DNA of 64,000 nucleotides from Planctobacterium marinum (GCF_020687805.1 NZ_JAJEWQ010000006.1:121750-185749), one strand, 5' to 3'. Counted from the first letter of the stretch, positions 48,000 to 58,314 are shown. Notes: generated from the letters alone by a model not told the origin. Translations and numbers: made by a program.

Positions 48000-50642
48000 A
48001 TGAACAGTCAACTATCAAAACTAAGCAAATGCATTCGTTTTGTGACAATGTCTTCATTGGCAGCGTCAATCACTGCAGTACCTGCAGTTATGGCTCAAGA
48101 ATCAGGTGAAAACGCAGACGCCAGCGTTGAGAAAATCGCCGTTGTTGGTACACGTTCAGCACCGCGCTCAGTGGGTGAGTCAGCCGTACCCGTAGATATT
48201 ATTTCAGAAGAAGAATTCCGTAATCAGGGCTCCACAGACATGGTTTCCATGATGCAGGCGGCAGTACCTTCTTTCAACGTTAATGAACAGCCTATTAACG
48301 ATGCGTCAACCCTGGTTCGTCCTGCTAACTTACGTGGTATGGCTTCTGACCATACCCTGGTTTTGTTAAACGGTAAGCGTCGTCACCGTTCTTCGGTTAT
48401 CACCTTCCTGGGTGGTGGCTTATCTGATGGTGCTCAGGGGCCGGATATTTCCGTTATCCCTTCCATTGCCCTTAAGCAGGTGGAAGTATTGCGTGATGGT
48501 GCGGCAGCACAATATGGTTCTGATGCTATCGCGGGTGTTATCAACTTCGCACTGAAAGAAGACTCCGAAGGCGGTAGCCTTGAGGCGCGTTACGGCTCTT
48601 ATTATGAAGGCGACGGAGACATGATGATGATCTCCGGTAACGTTGGCCTGCCATTTACCAAAGATGGCTTCTTAAACATGAGTTATGAATACCGTGAAGC
48701 TGATGACACGTCGCGCAGTGTGCAGCGTGATGATGCCGCAGGCTTGATTGCTGGTGGTAACACCAATGTTGCCGACCCTGCCCAAATCTGGGGTAACCCG
48801 GAAGTTAGTGGTGATATTAAGTTTATTTTTAACGCGGGTATCGAGTTAAACAATACCGATTCAGCTTATTTCTTTGGTAACTATGCAGAGCGCGAAGTGG
48901 ACGGTGGTTTCTATTATCGTAACCCACATAATCGCGGCGGTGTATATGATGGTGGCACCAACGCTGATGGTGAACAGCTTTTATTGGTCGCTGATTTGAC
49001 AGGTGATATGTCAGGAAACTGTCCGACTGATATCGTAGTGGGTGACAATGTTTTGGATAACCCGCGTTATCAAAGCGAAGTGGCCAATAACCCTGATTGT
49101 TTCGCATTTAACGAACTTTTCCCAGGCGGCTTCACTCCGCGCTTTGGTGGTAAAATTCAGGATGCGTCTTTGGTCGTTGGTACCAAGGGTGAATTTGGCG
49201 ATGAAATTAACTATGACATCAGTGCTTACGTGGGCATGAACGAAGTTGATTTCTCTATTCGCAATACTGTTAACCCTTCTTTGGGTCCAGATACGCCAAC
49301 CGAATTTAGCCCAGGCCGTTATATTCAGTCAGAGCAAAGTTTCAACATTGACTTAAATAAATCGTTTGATGTTGGTATGGCTGAGCCACTGTTTCTTGCC
49401 GGTGGTGTTGAATATCGCAATGAATCATACGAATCCATCGCCGGTGATGCGAAGTCTTATGAAGTAGGTCCTTTGGCTGCTCAGGGCTTTGGTATCGGCT
49501 CCAACGGTTTCCCTGGTCTGGCTGCCAGATTCCAGGGTAAAGAAAGCCGTAACAGTATTGCCATGTACCTGGATTCAGAAATGTATCTGACAGAAGACTT
49601 CATGGTTGGCGCTGCTATCCGTTTTGAAGACTTCTCTGACTTTGGTAATACCACGAAAGGTAAAGTGTCTGCTCGCTGGCAGATGACCGATGACTGGGCA
49701 TTACGTGGTGCGGTGGCGACTGGCTTTAAAGCACCAACAATTGGTCAAAGTAACGTGCGTAACGTAACAACAGCGTTCTCACCGGCTGGATTGGTTGACC
49801 GTGCAACATTGCCGCCTTCGGATCCAATTGCACAGCAAAAAGGTGCAACAGAACTACAACCAGAAGAAAGCACCAGCTTTAGCTTCGGTGTTGTTGGTCA
49901 ACTGGACAACGGTTTGTTCGTGACAATGGATTACTACAACATTGAACTGGAAGACCGTCTAAGTACAACTTCCGGTTTGCAGTTATCTGATGCTGATATT
50001 GCCGCTCTGCTTGCTGCCGGTGTAACTGACGCCAGTAGCTTCAGTGAGGTTAGCTTCTTTACGAATGACTTTACCACTACCACTCAGGGTGTGGATTTAG
50101 TGGCTAACTACACCATGGAAATGCTGGGTGGTGACACAGTATTTTCTTTGGCCTACAACTGGACGAAAACTGAAGTTGACTCGGTGAAAGCGTTCAACCT
50201 GGCCACCGGTGGTGTGAGAGAAGTAAGCCCAAGTGAAATCGATAACATTGGTGACGATGAAACTGTTAACATTTCAGCTGATCGAATTCACATGTTAGAA
50301 GATAACTTGCCAGCAGTGCGTTATAGCCTGACAGCAAATCATACTAACGGTGACTGGAGAGTGATGGGCCGCCTGAACTATTTCGGTAGCATCTTTGAAG
50401 ACCACCTTGATTCTGGCCTACCTATCGACAACATCGGTTCTGAAGTAACCGTTGATTTGGAGTTGGGTTATACAGTAAACGATTCACTGACACTGATTCT
50501 TGGTGCCAAGAATGCGTTTGACGAGTATCCAGATGAAAACCTGGCGTGGGATACTGAAGTGGCAGGTGCACAATACCCAGTTACTTCGCCCATTGGTATC
50601 AACGGTGGTTTTTACTACTTGAGAGCCTTATACAATTTCTAA
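48000..50642 (+). CDS. TonB-dependent outer membrane receptor (no STN domain)
   Basis: An 880-residue outer membrane receptor that imports an unidentified ligand using TonB energy. The signal peptide covers about 1-31 (AVPAVMA). The plug domain starts directly with VEKIAVVGTRSAPRSVGESA, a possible TonB box region, and contains NLRGMASDHTLVLLNGKRRH, GGGLSDGAQGPDI and QYGSDAIAGVINFAL. A 22-strand barrel ends in the C-terminal aromatic FYYLRALYNF. It is a clear paralogue of the receptor at 52561 (near-identical plug motifs) but lacks the STN signalling domain. A sigma factor follows after a terminator. Confidence 0.95.
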   Translation: MNSQLSKLSKCIRFVTMSSLAASITAVPAVMAQESGENADASVEKIAVVGTRSAPRSVGESAVPVDIISEEEFRNQGSTDMVSMMQAAVPSFNVNEQPINDASTLVRPANLRGMASDHTLVLLNGKRRHRSSVITFLGGGLSDGAQGPDISVIPSIALKQVEVLRDGAAAQYGSDAIAGVINFALKEDSEGGSLEARYGSYYEGDGDMMMISGNVGLPFTKDGFLNMSYEYREADDTSRSVQRDDAAGLIAGGNTNVADPAQIWGNPEVSGDIKFIFNAGIELNNTDSAYFFGNYAEREVDGGFYYRNPHNRGGVYDGGTNADGEQLLLVADLTGDMSGNCPTDIVVGDNVLDNPRYQSEVANNPDCFAFNELFPGGFTPRFGGKIQDASLVVGTKGEFGDEINYDISAYVGMNEVDFSIRNTVNPSLGPDTPTEFSPGRYIQSEQSFNIDLNKSFDVGMAEPLFLAGGVEYRNESYESIAGDAKSYEVGPLAAQGFGIGSNGFPGLAARFQGKESRNSIAMYLDSEMYLTEDFMVGAAIRFEDFSDFGNTTKGKVSARWQMTDDWALRGAVATGFKAPTIGQSNVRNVTTAFSPAGLVDRATLPPSDPIAQQKGATELQPEESTSFSFGVVGQLDNGLFVTMDYYNIELEDRLSTTSGLQLSDADIAALLAAGVTDASSFSEVSFFTNDFTTTTQGVDLVANYTMEMLGGDTVFSLAYNWTKTEVDSVKAFNLATGGVREVSPSEIDNIGDDETVNISADRIHMLEDNLPAVRYSLTANHTNGDWRVMGRLNYFGSIFEDHLDSGLPIDNIGSEVTVDLELGYTVNDSLTLILGAKNAFDEYPDENLAWDTEVAGAQYPVTSPIGINGGFYYLRALYNF

Positions 50643-50670
50643 TATAGTGTCCTCCCTGACACTGAAATGA

Positions 50671-50695
50671 ATGGGGGCCTGTGCCCCCATTTTAT
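50671..50695 (+). terminator. Terminator after first TonB-dependent receptor
   Basis: ATGGGGGC (50671-50678) pairs with GCCCCCAT (50683-50690), followed by TTTATT. It separates the receptor from the sigma factor gene. Confidence 0.88.
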
Positions 50696-50772
50696 TGACA
50701 ACCATTTTCAGTTTATTGCTATGACAATGCGTTTTGAGTTATAGCAATAGGTTGCAAGATACATTTAAAGAT

Positions 50773-51369
50773 ATGGCCAAACCCTCAAACATTACTGACG
50801 TATTTCTCAAGTATCGCTCCCAATTAAAGCGAGCGGTAAGTGGGATTGTAAGTTCTGATGAAGTGGATGACATTGTCCAGGAAACCTGGCTGCGTAGCTA
50901 TGAAGCAGAATTGAAGCAGGAAATTCAGTTTGAAAAAACCTATATGCTGAAAACTGCACGGAACCTTGCGCTCAATCACGTCTCTAAAGCTTCTGAAAAG
51001 CACAACTTTTCCATGGAAGAGTTGGACGAGCAGGATGCTATTTTCGCCGGCATGCAACTGGAACGGCAGGTGGAAAGCAAAGAGCGTTTTTTGCATTTTT
51101 GTCGCGCTACTGACCATTTATCGCCAGAAGTAAAACGCGTGTTTTTATTGAAAAAGGTCTATGAATTGAGTCAAAGGGAAATTGCTGATTATTTGCAGAT
51201 CAGTGAAAGTACCGTGGAAAAGCACGTTGCCAAAGGTTTACATCAATGTGCGAATTATTTGAAAACTAACCAGGCCACGGGCAGTGGCCGTAAAGATGAG
51301 AAGTCTGAAAAAGGAAAGCGAAGTGACCCCAAAAACAATCTTTCCAGCCTGTTCGGACGTGGTAAATAA
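50773..51369 (+). CDS. ECF sigma factor, FecI-like
   Basis: A 198-residue ECF sigma factor. Region 2 spans about 10-75 (VDDIVQETWLRSYEA, KTYMLKTARNLALNHV). Region 4 spans about 115-165 with helix-turn-helix YELSQREIADYLQISESTVE and KHVAKGLHQCANYL. A basic Lys/Arg/Ser-rich tail follows. ATG 50773 fits family length; a TTG at 50734 would add 13 residues. The fecR-like anti-sigma gene follows after 3 bases. By analogy with FecI, it should be activated through FecR by the STN-bearing receptor and transcribe receptor genes. Confidence 0.9.
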   Translation: MAKPSNITDVFLKYRSQLKRAVSGIVSSDEVDDIVQETWLRSYEAELKQEIQFEKTYMLKTARNLALNHVSKASEKHNFSMEELDEQDAIFAGMQLERQVESKERFLHFCRATDHLSPEVKRVFLLKKVYELSQREIADYLQISESTVEKHVAKGLHQCANYLKTNQATGSGRKDEKSEKGKRSDPKNNLSSLFGRGK

Positions 51370-51372
51370 GTT

Positions 51373-52440
51373 ATGAATAAAGTGACCCCACTTATTTCTA
51401 AAGAGCAAATCCAGGAACAAGCCTGTGAATGGATTAGCCGGATAGATCGAGGTTTAGAAGATCGGGAGCGCAATCAGTTGCAGCTTTGGATTAAACAAAG
51501 TGATAATCATCAGAGTTCGCTGTTTGAAATGGCGGCTCTGTGGGATGATCTCAGTGTTATGCATGAACTCAGTGGATTGTTTCCCTTAGCTGAAAAATCG
51601 AATGCTGACGCCCAACAGAGTCGGGTATTCTTGAGTCGGCCCTTTATGGCTACCGCGGCCAGCTTTGCATTGCTATGCTCAATTATGTTTATGTGGATGC
51701 AGTGGCAACCCCAGTCCGATATTCCACAGCAAGTACAGGCGCAAAGTCAGGTACATGAAACCTCAGTAGGTGAACAAAAAACGATTGCTCTTGGAGATGG
51801 CTCATTAATAGCGCTGAATACTAACAGTGCGGTGGAAGTAAACCTGGGAGATAAAGTGCGCAGCATTAAAATACTCTCAGGAGAGGCTCACTTTGAAGTT
51901 GCACCCGATGCGAACCGGCCTTTTGTGGTTGCTGCGGGGCAAAACAAAGTAACGGCTATTGGTACGGCGTTTAATGTTCAATTGTTGGAAAACAAACGGT
52001 TTGAGTTGTTGGTAACGGAAGGCAAGGTATTGGTTTCTGAAATTAATCAGTCAATGCCGGATGATATTCACAAACTAAAAACAGATGATTTTAGCGCACT
52101 GGGTACCATCATGGTGTCTGGTGATACTGCGGTATTCGACGGGTTTTTCTCTGAACCTATGATCAGATTGTCGCTGGATCAGGTTCAGCGCAACTTGTCC
52201 TGGCAACAGGGCATGCTGGTCTTTCAGGGCGAAAGTCTGGAATATGCCATTGCCGAAATGAATCGCTATACTGCGAAACAATTTGTACTTAAGGACGAAG
52301 TGATAAAAGCCCGGCGCGTAGCAGGTTACTTTAAAGTGGGAGACACGGAAGGCTTGTTACACGCACTGCAAAACAACTTTGCGATTGAGCATGAGGTTGT
52401 GGGGGGTGTTATCTATTTAAATGCGGCGCAATCGCATTAA
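51373..52440 (+). CDS. FecR-family anti-sigma regulator
   Basis: A 355-residue single-pass inner membrane protein. The N-terminal cytoplasmic DUF4880-type domain reads QACEWISRIDRGLEDRERNQ and binds sigma in the family. One TM lies at about 91-112 (TAASFALLCSIMFMWM). The periplasmic FecR domain has VGEQKTIALGDGSLIALNTN, ILSGEAHFEV and AIGTAFNVQ. A C-terminal STN-like subdomain follows (LEYAIAEMNRYTAKQFVL). It lies between the sigma gene and the STN receptor, completing a cell-surface signalling trio. Confidence 0.92.
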   Translation: MNKVTPLISKEQIQEQACEWISRIDRGLEDRERNQLQLWIKQSDNHQSSLFEMAALWDDLSVMHELSGLFPLAEKSNADAQQSRVFLSRPFMATAASFALLCSIMFMWMQWQPQSDIPQQVQAQSQVHETSVGEQKTIALGDGSLIALNTNSAVEVNLGDKVRSIKILSGEAHFEVAPDANRPFVVAAGQNKVTAIGTAFNVQLLENKRFELLVTEGKVLVSEINQSMPDDIHKLKTDDFSALGTIMVSGDTAVFDGFFSEPMIRLSLDQVQRNLSWQQGMLVFQGESLEYAIAEMNRYTAKQFVLKDEVIKARRVAGYFKVGDTEGLLHALQNNFAIEHEVVGGVIYLNAAQSH

Positions 52441-52560
52441 TTAGCAAGCGTTTTCTAAGTTTTTTTGGTAATGTGCCAGCCATAAAAACGAAAAAAATAA
52501 TTAAAATTGCCAGTATCCGGGAACGCAAATAAAAACTGTTATGAAGTATCGGGAGCTATT

Positions 52561-55527
52561 GTGTCAGGCTTCATAGCGGCTTTCGCCCGGATAAGAGTGG
52601 TACTTTACTCGCTGTGGTTCCTCTTAACGATTGTAATATCCGCTGCCGCAGGGGCAGAAGATAAGATTTTATTTAATATTCCTGCATTACCCGCACATGA
52701 AGCGTTAACTGAATTCGCATTACAAGCTAACACCACATTACTCTTTCCGTATGAGCTTGCTGAGCAAGAGCGCACCAATGCATTACAAGGCGAATACACC
52801 ATCGAGCTGGGCATAGTGAAGCTCCTTGAAGGCACCGGGTTATATCCGGTGACCGATGTTCACGGGCAACTCAGTGTACGGCCAATCAGGCATGTGCCGG
52901 CCAGGTACGCAACCGCCAGACCCTTGTTAAACAGCGAACTTGAAACCGAGCGCTCCAGTTACAAAGTTGAGTTGCAGGAAACCTACATTGAAAAAATCGC
53001 CATCGTAGGTACGCGCACCAGCCCGCGTAATGCAATTGAATCGTCTGTGCCTCTGGATGTGATATCTGCCGCTGATATGCGCCGTCAGGGCAATACCGAT
53101 ATGTTGTCAATGTTGTCTAAGTTGATCCCGTCTTTCAACGTCAATGACCAGCCAATCAATGACGCCTCAACACTTATCCGTCCGGCAAATCTGCGGGGCA
53201 TGGCTTCTGATCACACTCTGGTATTGATTAATGGCAAACGCCGCCATCGCTCTGCTGTTATCACGTTTCTGGGAGGCGGCTTGTCGGATGGCGCGCAAGG
53301 GCCTGACATTGCTGCAATCCCCATATCCGGCATTAAACAGGTTGGTGTATTGCGGGACGGAGCATCCGCACAATATGGCTCAGATGCCATTGCCGGGGTT
53401 TTGAACTTCACTCTTAAGGATGACAGCGAAGGAGGCATGTTTGAAAGTCGTGTTGCGCAATATTACGAAGGAGATGGCCAGGCACTGCAATTACTGGCCA
53501 GTCGAGGCTTTTCTGTGGGGGAAAATGGGTTTTTAAACTTAAGTGCCGAGTCAGTTCACAAAGAACCCACAAGTCGAAGCACACAAAGGCAAGACGCCGG
53601 TTTTTTGGCTGAAAACGGTTTGCCAGTAGCTGATCCCGCGCAAATTTGGGGCACACCGAAAACTTATTACGACGTTAAGGCAATGGCTAATTTGGGTATT
53701 GAGCTCGATGCTGAAAATCAATTTTACAGCTTTGCGAATATTGCTAAACGGAAGATAGAAGGCGGTTTTTTTTACAGAAATCCGCAGACCCGTTCGGGTG
53801 TCAATGCGATTCCTATTTTTGATGATGGCGACGTTACTGATGGCACGAATAACGAGTTTTTAACGCCTTCTGCCTACCGCTGGATCGTATTAGATTTAAC
53901 CCCGGATGATGGTATGGCTTGTCCGCAACTGACCTATCAGGGGGATACGGTACTGCACTTAACACCTGAGTATCAGCAGGTGTTCGATGATCCGAATTGT
54001 TTTGCGTTCAACGAAATGTTCCCGGCGGGATTTACTCCTCAGTTTGGGGGCATTGTGGAAGATGGGTTTTGGGCTGCCGGTTTCACAGGAACTTTGTCAG
54101 GTGGTTGGGAATACGATATGAGTGCGGCACTGGGTTATTCGTCAGTGGATTATTTTCTCAGTCAGTCGGTTAACCCATCACTGGGACCCGACTCTCCGAC
54201 CTCATTTAATCCTGGAGGGGCCAGACAAATCGAAAGGAGTGTTAACCTCGATCTAAAGAAATCCCTTGTTGTGGGTTGGTTTGATGAACTCAACCTTGCC
54301 ACGGGGTTAGAATGGCGTCGGGAAACTTACCGTCAGGTTGCCGGGGATTATGCGTCATGGGTGACCGGACCTTATGCATTGACCGCCGAGACACGACAAG
54401 CTACCGGGTTAACTATTGGCTCCAATGGATTTCCTGGCTATCGTCCGGAATCTCAGGGCAGTTGGTCTCGCGGAAACTGGGCGGCTTATCTGGAACTCGA
54501 ATCCTGGCTCAATGAAAATTTGCTGATTAATACGGCAGTGCGCTATGAAGATTACACTGACTTTGGAAATACCCTTGACGGGAAGTTGTCTTTTTTGGCA
54601 CAACTGGATAGTTCGTTTGGGTTGCGCGGCTCGATAAACAGTGGCTTTAAAGCCCCCACAGTGGGACAAAGCAATGTGATTAATGTCACGACAGCATTTT
54701 ACAATAATCAACTGCAGGACCAGGCGACCTTACCGCCAACACACCCCATCAGCCAACAGGTAGGAGCTACTCCGCTTGAGCCTGAAGAGTCAGTTAACGT
54801 GAGTTTTGGTTTGGTGGGACAATTTGCGAAACAGTTTTTCATTACCCTGGACTATTTTCAGATCAACCTGAAAGAACGTATCAGCACCACATCTGGTATT
54901 GCTCTGACCAATGAGGATTTGGCGGCGTTGGTCAGTCAGGGCATTGAGGACGCTGACCGTTTTTCTTCCATCAAGTTTTTTACCAATGATTTTGATACTC
55001 AAACGCGTGGCGTCGATTGGGTCATGAATTATGTCACCGATATTGAAGGGGTTCAGACGCAGTTTTCATTTAACTACAACTGGACCCAAACGGATGTGGA
55101 GCGCGTATCTTTATATACCAGAGCAGATATTAATGGCGATCTGGTGACGCAAGCCAACCTGACCGAGCAGCGCATTCGCATGATAGAGCAGAATATTCCC
55201 AGGCACAGAGCCTCACTGGCTATCAGCCAGACCTGGGATGATTTTAACACCTTACTGCGTTTTAATTATTACTCGGGTTACTACGAAGACCATCTTGATG
55301 CCTCCTCGGGGTTTGACATTTATGCTGGCTCTGAAGTCACAGTGGATATTGAGTTTGGTTATCAGTTTTCGCCCTCCTGGTCGTTGGTGGCTGGAGCGAA
55401 TAATTTGCTGGATAATCGTCCTGACAGCAATCCCTGGTCAGGCAGAGCCGGGGCGTTATATCCCTCAACGTCCCCTATGGGTATTAACGGTGGGCTGTGG
55501 TACGGGCGTTTACTCTATCAATTTTGA
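52561..55527 (+). CDS. TonB-dependent transducer receptor with STN domain
   Basis: A 988-residue receptor. After the signal peptide (about 1-33) comes an STN domain (about 35-105: FNIPALPAHEALTEFALQAN, LLEGTGLYPVTDVHGQLSVR) that contacts FecR in transducer-type receptors. The plug (KIAIVGTRTSPRNAIESSVP; NLRGMASDHTLVLINGKRRH; GGGLSDGAQGPDI) and barrel (end WYGRLLYQF) follow. GTG 52561 with GGAG upstream is chosen, placing the signal peptide at the N-terminus; a TTG at 52507 is in frame. It is paralogous to the receptor at 48000. Its stop overlaps that of convergent paiB by 10 bases. Confidence 0.94.
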   Translation: MSGFIAAFARIRVVLYSLWFLLTIVISAAAGAEDKILFNIPALPAHEALTEFALQANTTLLFPYELAEQERTNALQGEYTIELGIVKLLEGTGLYPVTDVHGQLSVRPIRHVPARYATARPLLNSELETERSSYKVELQETYIEKIAIVGTRTSPRNAIESSVPLDVISAADMRRQGNTDMLSMLSKLIPSFNVNDQPINDASTLIRPANLRGMASDHTLVLINGKRRHRSAVITFLGGGLSDGAQGPDIAAIPISGIKQVGVLRDGASAQYGSDAIAGVLNFTLKDDSEGGMFESRVAQYYEGDGQALQLLASRGFSVGENGFLNLSAESVHKEPTSRSTQRQDAGFLAENGLPVADPAQIWGTPKTYYDVKAMANLGIELDAENQFYSFANIAKRKIEGGFFYRNPQTRSGVNAIPIFDDGDVTDGTNNEFLTPSAYRWIVLDLTPDDGMACPQLTYQGDTVLHLTPEYQQVFDDPNCFAFNEMFPAGFTPQFGGIVEDGFWAAGFTGTLSGGWEYDMSAALGYSSVDYFLSQSVNPSLGPDSPTSFNPGGARQIERSVNLDLKKSLVVGWFDELNLATGLEWRRETYRQVAGDYASWVTGPYALTAETRQATGLTIGSNGFPGYRPESQGSWSRGNWAAYLELESWLNENLLINTAVRYEDYTDFGNTLDGKLSFLAQLDSSFGLRGSINSGFKAPTVGQSNVINVTTAFYNNQLQDQATLPPTHPISQQVGATPLEPEESVNVSFGLVGQFAKQFFITLDYFQINLKERISTTSGIALTNEDLAALVSQGIEDADRFSSIKFFTNDFDTQTRGVDWVMNYVTDIEGVQTQFSFNYNWTQTDVERVSLYTRADINGDLVTQANLTEQRIRMIEQNIPRHRASLAISQTWDDFNTLLRFNYYSGYYEDHLDASSGFDIYAGSEVTVDIEFGYQFSPSWSLVAGANNLLDNRPDSNPWSGRAGALYPSTSPMGINGGLWYGRLLYQF

Positions 55528-56120
55528 TGTTGTGAGATGAATTGCGCCAGCGCCTTATCTTCATAGTGGTCACTGGCGGCTAATCTTTCCCGTGTTTTAA
55601 TTTGATCTGCTTCACTGCGATGTTGCCCAAGCTTAAACTTACCCTGCAGGTTACTCACTGAAATATGAAAGCTCACAATGGCCTTGCTGAGCCTATCGAT
55701 ATAGGCGTCATTATACACTGACTGGTGTTCTGTATGGTCAGGTTCGTAATGACTCAGCATACGCAATGCCACCAGTCGGTTTTGCTCTTCCGGTAGTCGG
55801 GCGATTGTGCCTGTTACATGCACTGTTGTGTAATTCCAGGTGGGCACAGCCGGGCCTTTTTCGTAATCGAGTCCGGAAATATAGGCGTGTGGTCCGGTAA
55901 AAATGCATAGAGCTTCACGACCATCAAAGCATTTGTAGTGAGGGTTGGCCCGGGCGACATGCCCCTCTAGCAGCAGTGTACCATTCTGGTTTTCTATCAG
56001 CGTTAACGGCACGTGGGTGGCTTGCAATGGCTCAGTGGTTGTTATGCTGGCAAAGGGATATGCCCGAATAAAATTCAGGCTTTGCGAGAGCTCTACGTTA
56101 AACGGTTTTGGGATATACAT
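55518..56120 (-). CDS. PaiB-like FMN-binding protein
   Basis: A 200-residue protein of the PaiB/FMN-binding split-barrel family. It has MYIPKPF at the start, FIRAYPFASITT, HVPLTL, GHVARANPHY, FTGPHAYISG, VPTWNYTTVHVTG and the C-terminal signature KFKLGQHRSEADQ. In Bacillus PaiB is a negative regulator of sporulation and protease genes; in proteobacteria the role is unclear and an FMN- or haem-binding function is inferred. ATG 56120 lies one base after the dsbB stop, so it is the second gene of a dsbB-paiB unit. It converges with and overlaps the STN receptor gene by 10 bases. Confidence 0.9.
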   Translation of the reverse strand: MYIPKPFNVELSQSLNFIRAYPFASITTTEPLQATHVPLTLIENQNGTLLLEGHVARANPHYKCFDGREALCIFTGPHAYISGLDYEKGPAVPTWNYTTVHVTGTIARLPEEQNRLVALRMLSHYEPDHTEHQSVYNDAYIDRLSKAIVSFHISVSNLQGKFKLGQHRSEADQIKTRERLAASDHYEDKALAQFISQHQN

Positions 56121-56121
56121 A

Positions 56122-56646
56122 CTAAAAGCGCTTTTGCACAATAAGGCGTGGGATCAACATCGCGATTAACATCAGACTGTACAAACCAAACAGGATTATC
56201 ATCCACTGCGGCATGGAAAAATGCAGGAACTGCCAGTCGATATTGCCACAATCTCCGGTGGCTGCAAAAAACGCGGGTAGCAACTCGTGCAGGGGCAAAA
56301 ACGATGGGAAGTTAGGGACAATCTCACAGGAGGCGAAAAAGGGGTTAGGGTCCATCTGAATATCAACATGCTCTATGGCGATTAGTAACCCCCAAATTGC
56401 CGACAACCCCCAAAGCATAAAGCCAAACAGTCGGGTGGCGAAATGGTTGTAAATGAACGGCACCAAACCTGCGATAAGAATACCCAACATGGCGGTGCGT
56501 TGATAGATGCACATTATACAGGGGGCTAATCCCATAGAATATTGAAAAAATAGCGCGGTAATTTCAAACCCCAGGGCGCTTAGCCATAACGCACCCCAGG
56601 CACTTTTTTCATCGGGGAATTTGCTCAGTAGTTCCAGCACGGTCAT
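56122..56646 (-). CDS. dsbB: Disulfide bond formation protein DsbB
   Basis: DsbB reoxidises periplasmic DsbA and passes electrons to quinone. The 174-residue protein has four TM helices. The first periplasmic loop carries the CxxC pair (APCIMCIYQR) and the second loop carries Cys in FFASCEIVPNFPSFLP and in AATGDCGNIDWQFL, the full set of four catalytic cysteines. MPQWMIILFG before TM4 is also typical. dsbB-nhaB-fadR is the E. coli neighbourhood. Confidence 0.96.
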   Translation of the reverse strand: MTVLELLSKFPDEKSAWGALWLSALGFEITALFFQYSMGLAPCIMCIYQRTAMLGILIAGLVPFIYNHFATRLFGFMLWGLSAIWGLLIAIEHVDIQMDPNPFFASCEIVPNFPSFLPLHELLPAFFAATGDCGNIDWQFLHFSMPQWMIILFGLYSLMLIAMLIPRLIVQKRF

Positions 56647-56683
56647 TTCTCGTTATTTTTTGCGGTATTATAAGGGGCTACGT

Positions 56684-56715
56684 AAAAAAAAAGCACCTGT
56701 TAAAAGGTGCTTTTA
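56684..56715 (-). terminator. Terminator of nhaB (minus strand)
   Basis: Read on the minus strand, AGCACCT (56711-56705) pairs with AGGTGCT (56698-56692) and is followed by a run of nine T (complement of the A run at 56684-56692). It lies just past the nhaB stop and before dsbB. Confidence 0.9.
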
Positions 56716-56736
56716 GTAATAAAATATGTACTGGTG

Positions 56737-58314
56737 CTAATGTCCGGACACTTCACCCAATTCAGCGGAGTGATGGCTAATCCAACCCATTTCATAAAAC
56801 CAGTCGGTCATATCGTACAAATTAAAGTAAACCGCTAACAGGCCAACAATCGTTAACACAACAGTGTAAGGCAACGCCATATACACCATCTTACCATAGG
56901 AAAGGCGCAGCAGTGGTGCCAGCGCTGATGTTAGCAGAAACAGGAAGGCGGCCTGGCCGTTAGGCGTCGCAACACTGGGTAAGTTGGTACCGGTGTTGAT
57001 TGCCACTGCCAGCATGTCGTATTGGTCACGGGTAATTTCACCTGCTTTAAGAGCGTTGCCCACTTCGGTTATATATACCGAACCGACGAATACGTTGTCA
57101 CTGACCATGGAGAGAACCCCGTTAGCCATATAAAACACCAGAAGTTGAGTTTTCCCTTCGAAGGTCAAAACCCACTGAATAACCGGGATAAATAGTTTTT
57201 GGTCGATAATGACCGCTACAATCCCGAAAAACACACAAAGCAGGGCGGTAAATGGCAGCGCTTCTTCAAAGGCATGGCCAATAGCGTGTTCTTCGATAAC
57301 ACCACAAAAAGCGGTAGCAAGCACGATAATGGACAAACCAATCAGACCTACTGCTGCCAGGTGCATACCCAGACCGATGACTAGCCACACCGCAATAATG
57401 GATTGAATAAACAGTTTCGCCCGGTCTTTATCTGTACGTTGTTCATCCAGGTGAGTACTGTAACTGACCAGGATTTCCCGGACCGCAGGTGACAACTGTG
57501 CACCGTAGCTAAATACTTTCGTTTTTTCCAGAATTGCGGTGGTTAACAGACCAAAAATAAACACCGGGATAGTGACCGGGCTCATGCGGATAAAGAATTC
57601 CAGGAAGCCCCAGCTCGCTTGCTGAGCAATGATCAAGTTTTGTGGCTCACCCACCATAGTCATAACGCCTCCCAGAGCAGTACCAACTGCGGCGTGCATC
57701 ATCAGGTTGCGTAAAAATGCTCTGAAGTCTTCTAAATCATTACGGGTTGGATGATGCAGTCCGTCGTCATCTGTGTGGTCATGATCATGGTGAAAGGATT
57801 TTCCAGACGCGACTTTGTGATAGATAGAATAAAACCCGGTGGCCACTGCAATGATTACAGCGACAACGGTTAGCGCATCGAGGAAGGCTGATAAAATCGC
57901 AGAAGAGGCACAAAATGCCATTGAAAGTGCGACTTTACTTTCCAGATTAATGAGTAATTTAGTGAAGACGTGCAATAGCAGGTCTTTCATAAAGTATATG
58001 CCTGCCACCATAAACACCAAAAGTAATACCACCTCGATGTTGAGAATGATTTCATGGCGCATCATGTCAGGTGATGTCATTCCTATGGCTAAGGCTTCCA
58101 GCAACAACAGGCCGCCGGGTTGCAATGGATAGCATTTTAATGCCATCGCTAAAGTAAAAATAAATTGTAATACCAGTGCCCATCCAGCAATGTATGGATT
58201 CATACTAAACAGAAAGGGATTGATAACGAGAAACGCAATAATGGCCTTTTTATACCAGTCCGGGGCGTTACCCAGGAAGTTTTGGTACAGAGACTGAAGC
58301 AGATTTTGGGGCAT
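56737..58314 (-). CDS. nhaB: Na+/H+ antiporter NhaB
   Basis: NhaB is a sodium/proton antiporter of the inner membrane important for sodium homeostasis. The 525-residue protein begins [20 protein letters not shown], followed by about twelve TM helices. Family motifs include [67 protein letters not shown] and [22 protein letters not shown] 58314, preceded on its strand by AAGGAA, is chosen over ATG 58335, whose extra seven codons contain that RBS. It is divergent from fadR. Confidence 0.96.
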   Translation of the reverse strand: MPQNLLQSLYQNFLGNAPDWYKKAIIAFLVINPFLFSMNPYIAGWALVLQFIFTLAMALKCYPLQPGGLLLLEALAIGMTSPDMMRHEIILNIEVVLLLVFMVAGIYFMKDLLLHVFTKLLINLESKVALSMAFCASSAILSAFLDALTVVAVIIAVATGFYSIYHKVASGKSFHHDHDHTDDDGLHHPTRNDLEDFRAFLRNLMMHAAVGTALGGVMTMVGEPQNLIIAQQASWGFLEFFIRMSPVTIPVFIFGLLTTAILEKTKVFSYGAQLSPAVREILVSYSTHLDEQRTDKDRAKLFIQSIIAVWLVIGLGMHLAAVGLIGLSIIVLATAFCGVIEEHAIGHAFEEALPFTALLCVFFGIVAVIIDQKLFIPVIQWVLTFEGKTQLLVFYMANGVLSMVSDNVFVGSVYITEVGNALKAGEITRDQYDMLAVAINTGTNLPSVATPNGQAAFLFLLTSALAPLLRLSYGKMVYMALPYTVVLTIVGLLAVYFNLYDMTDWFYEMGWISHHSAELGEVSGH

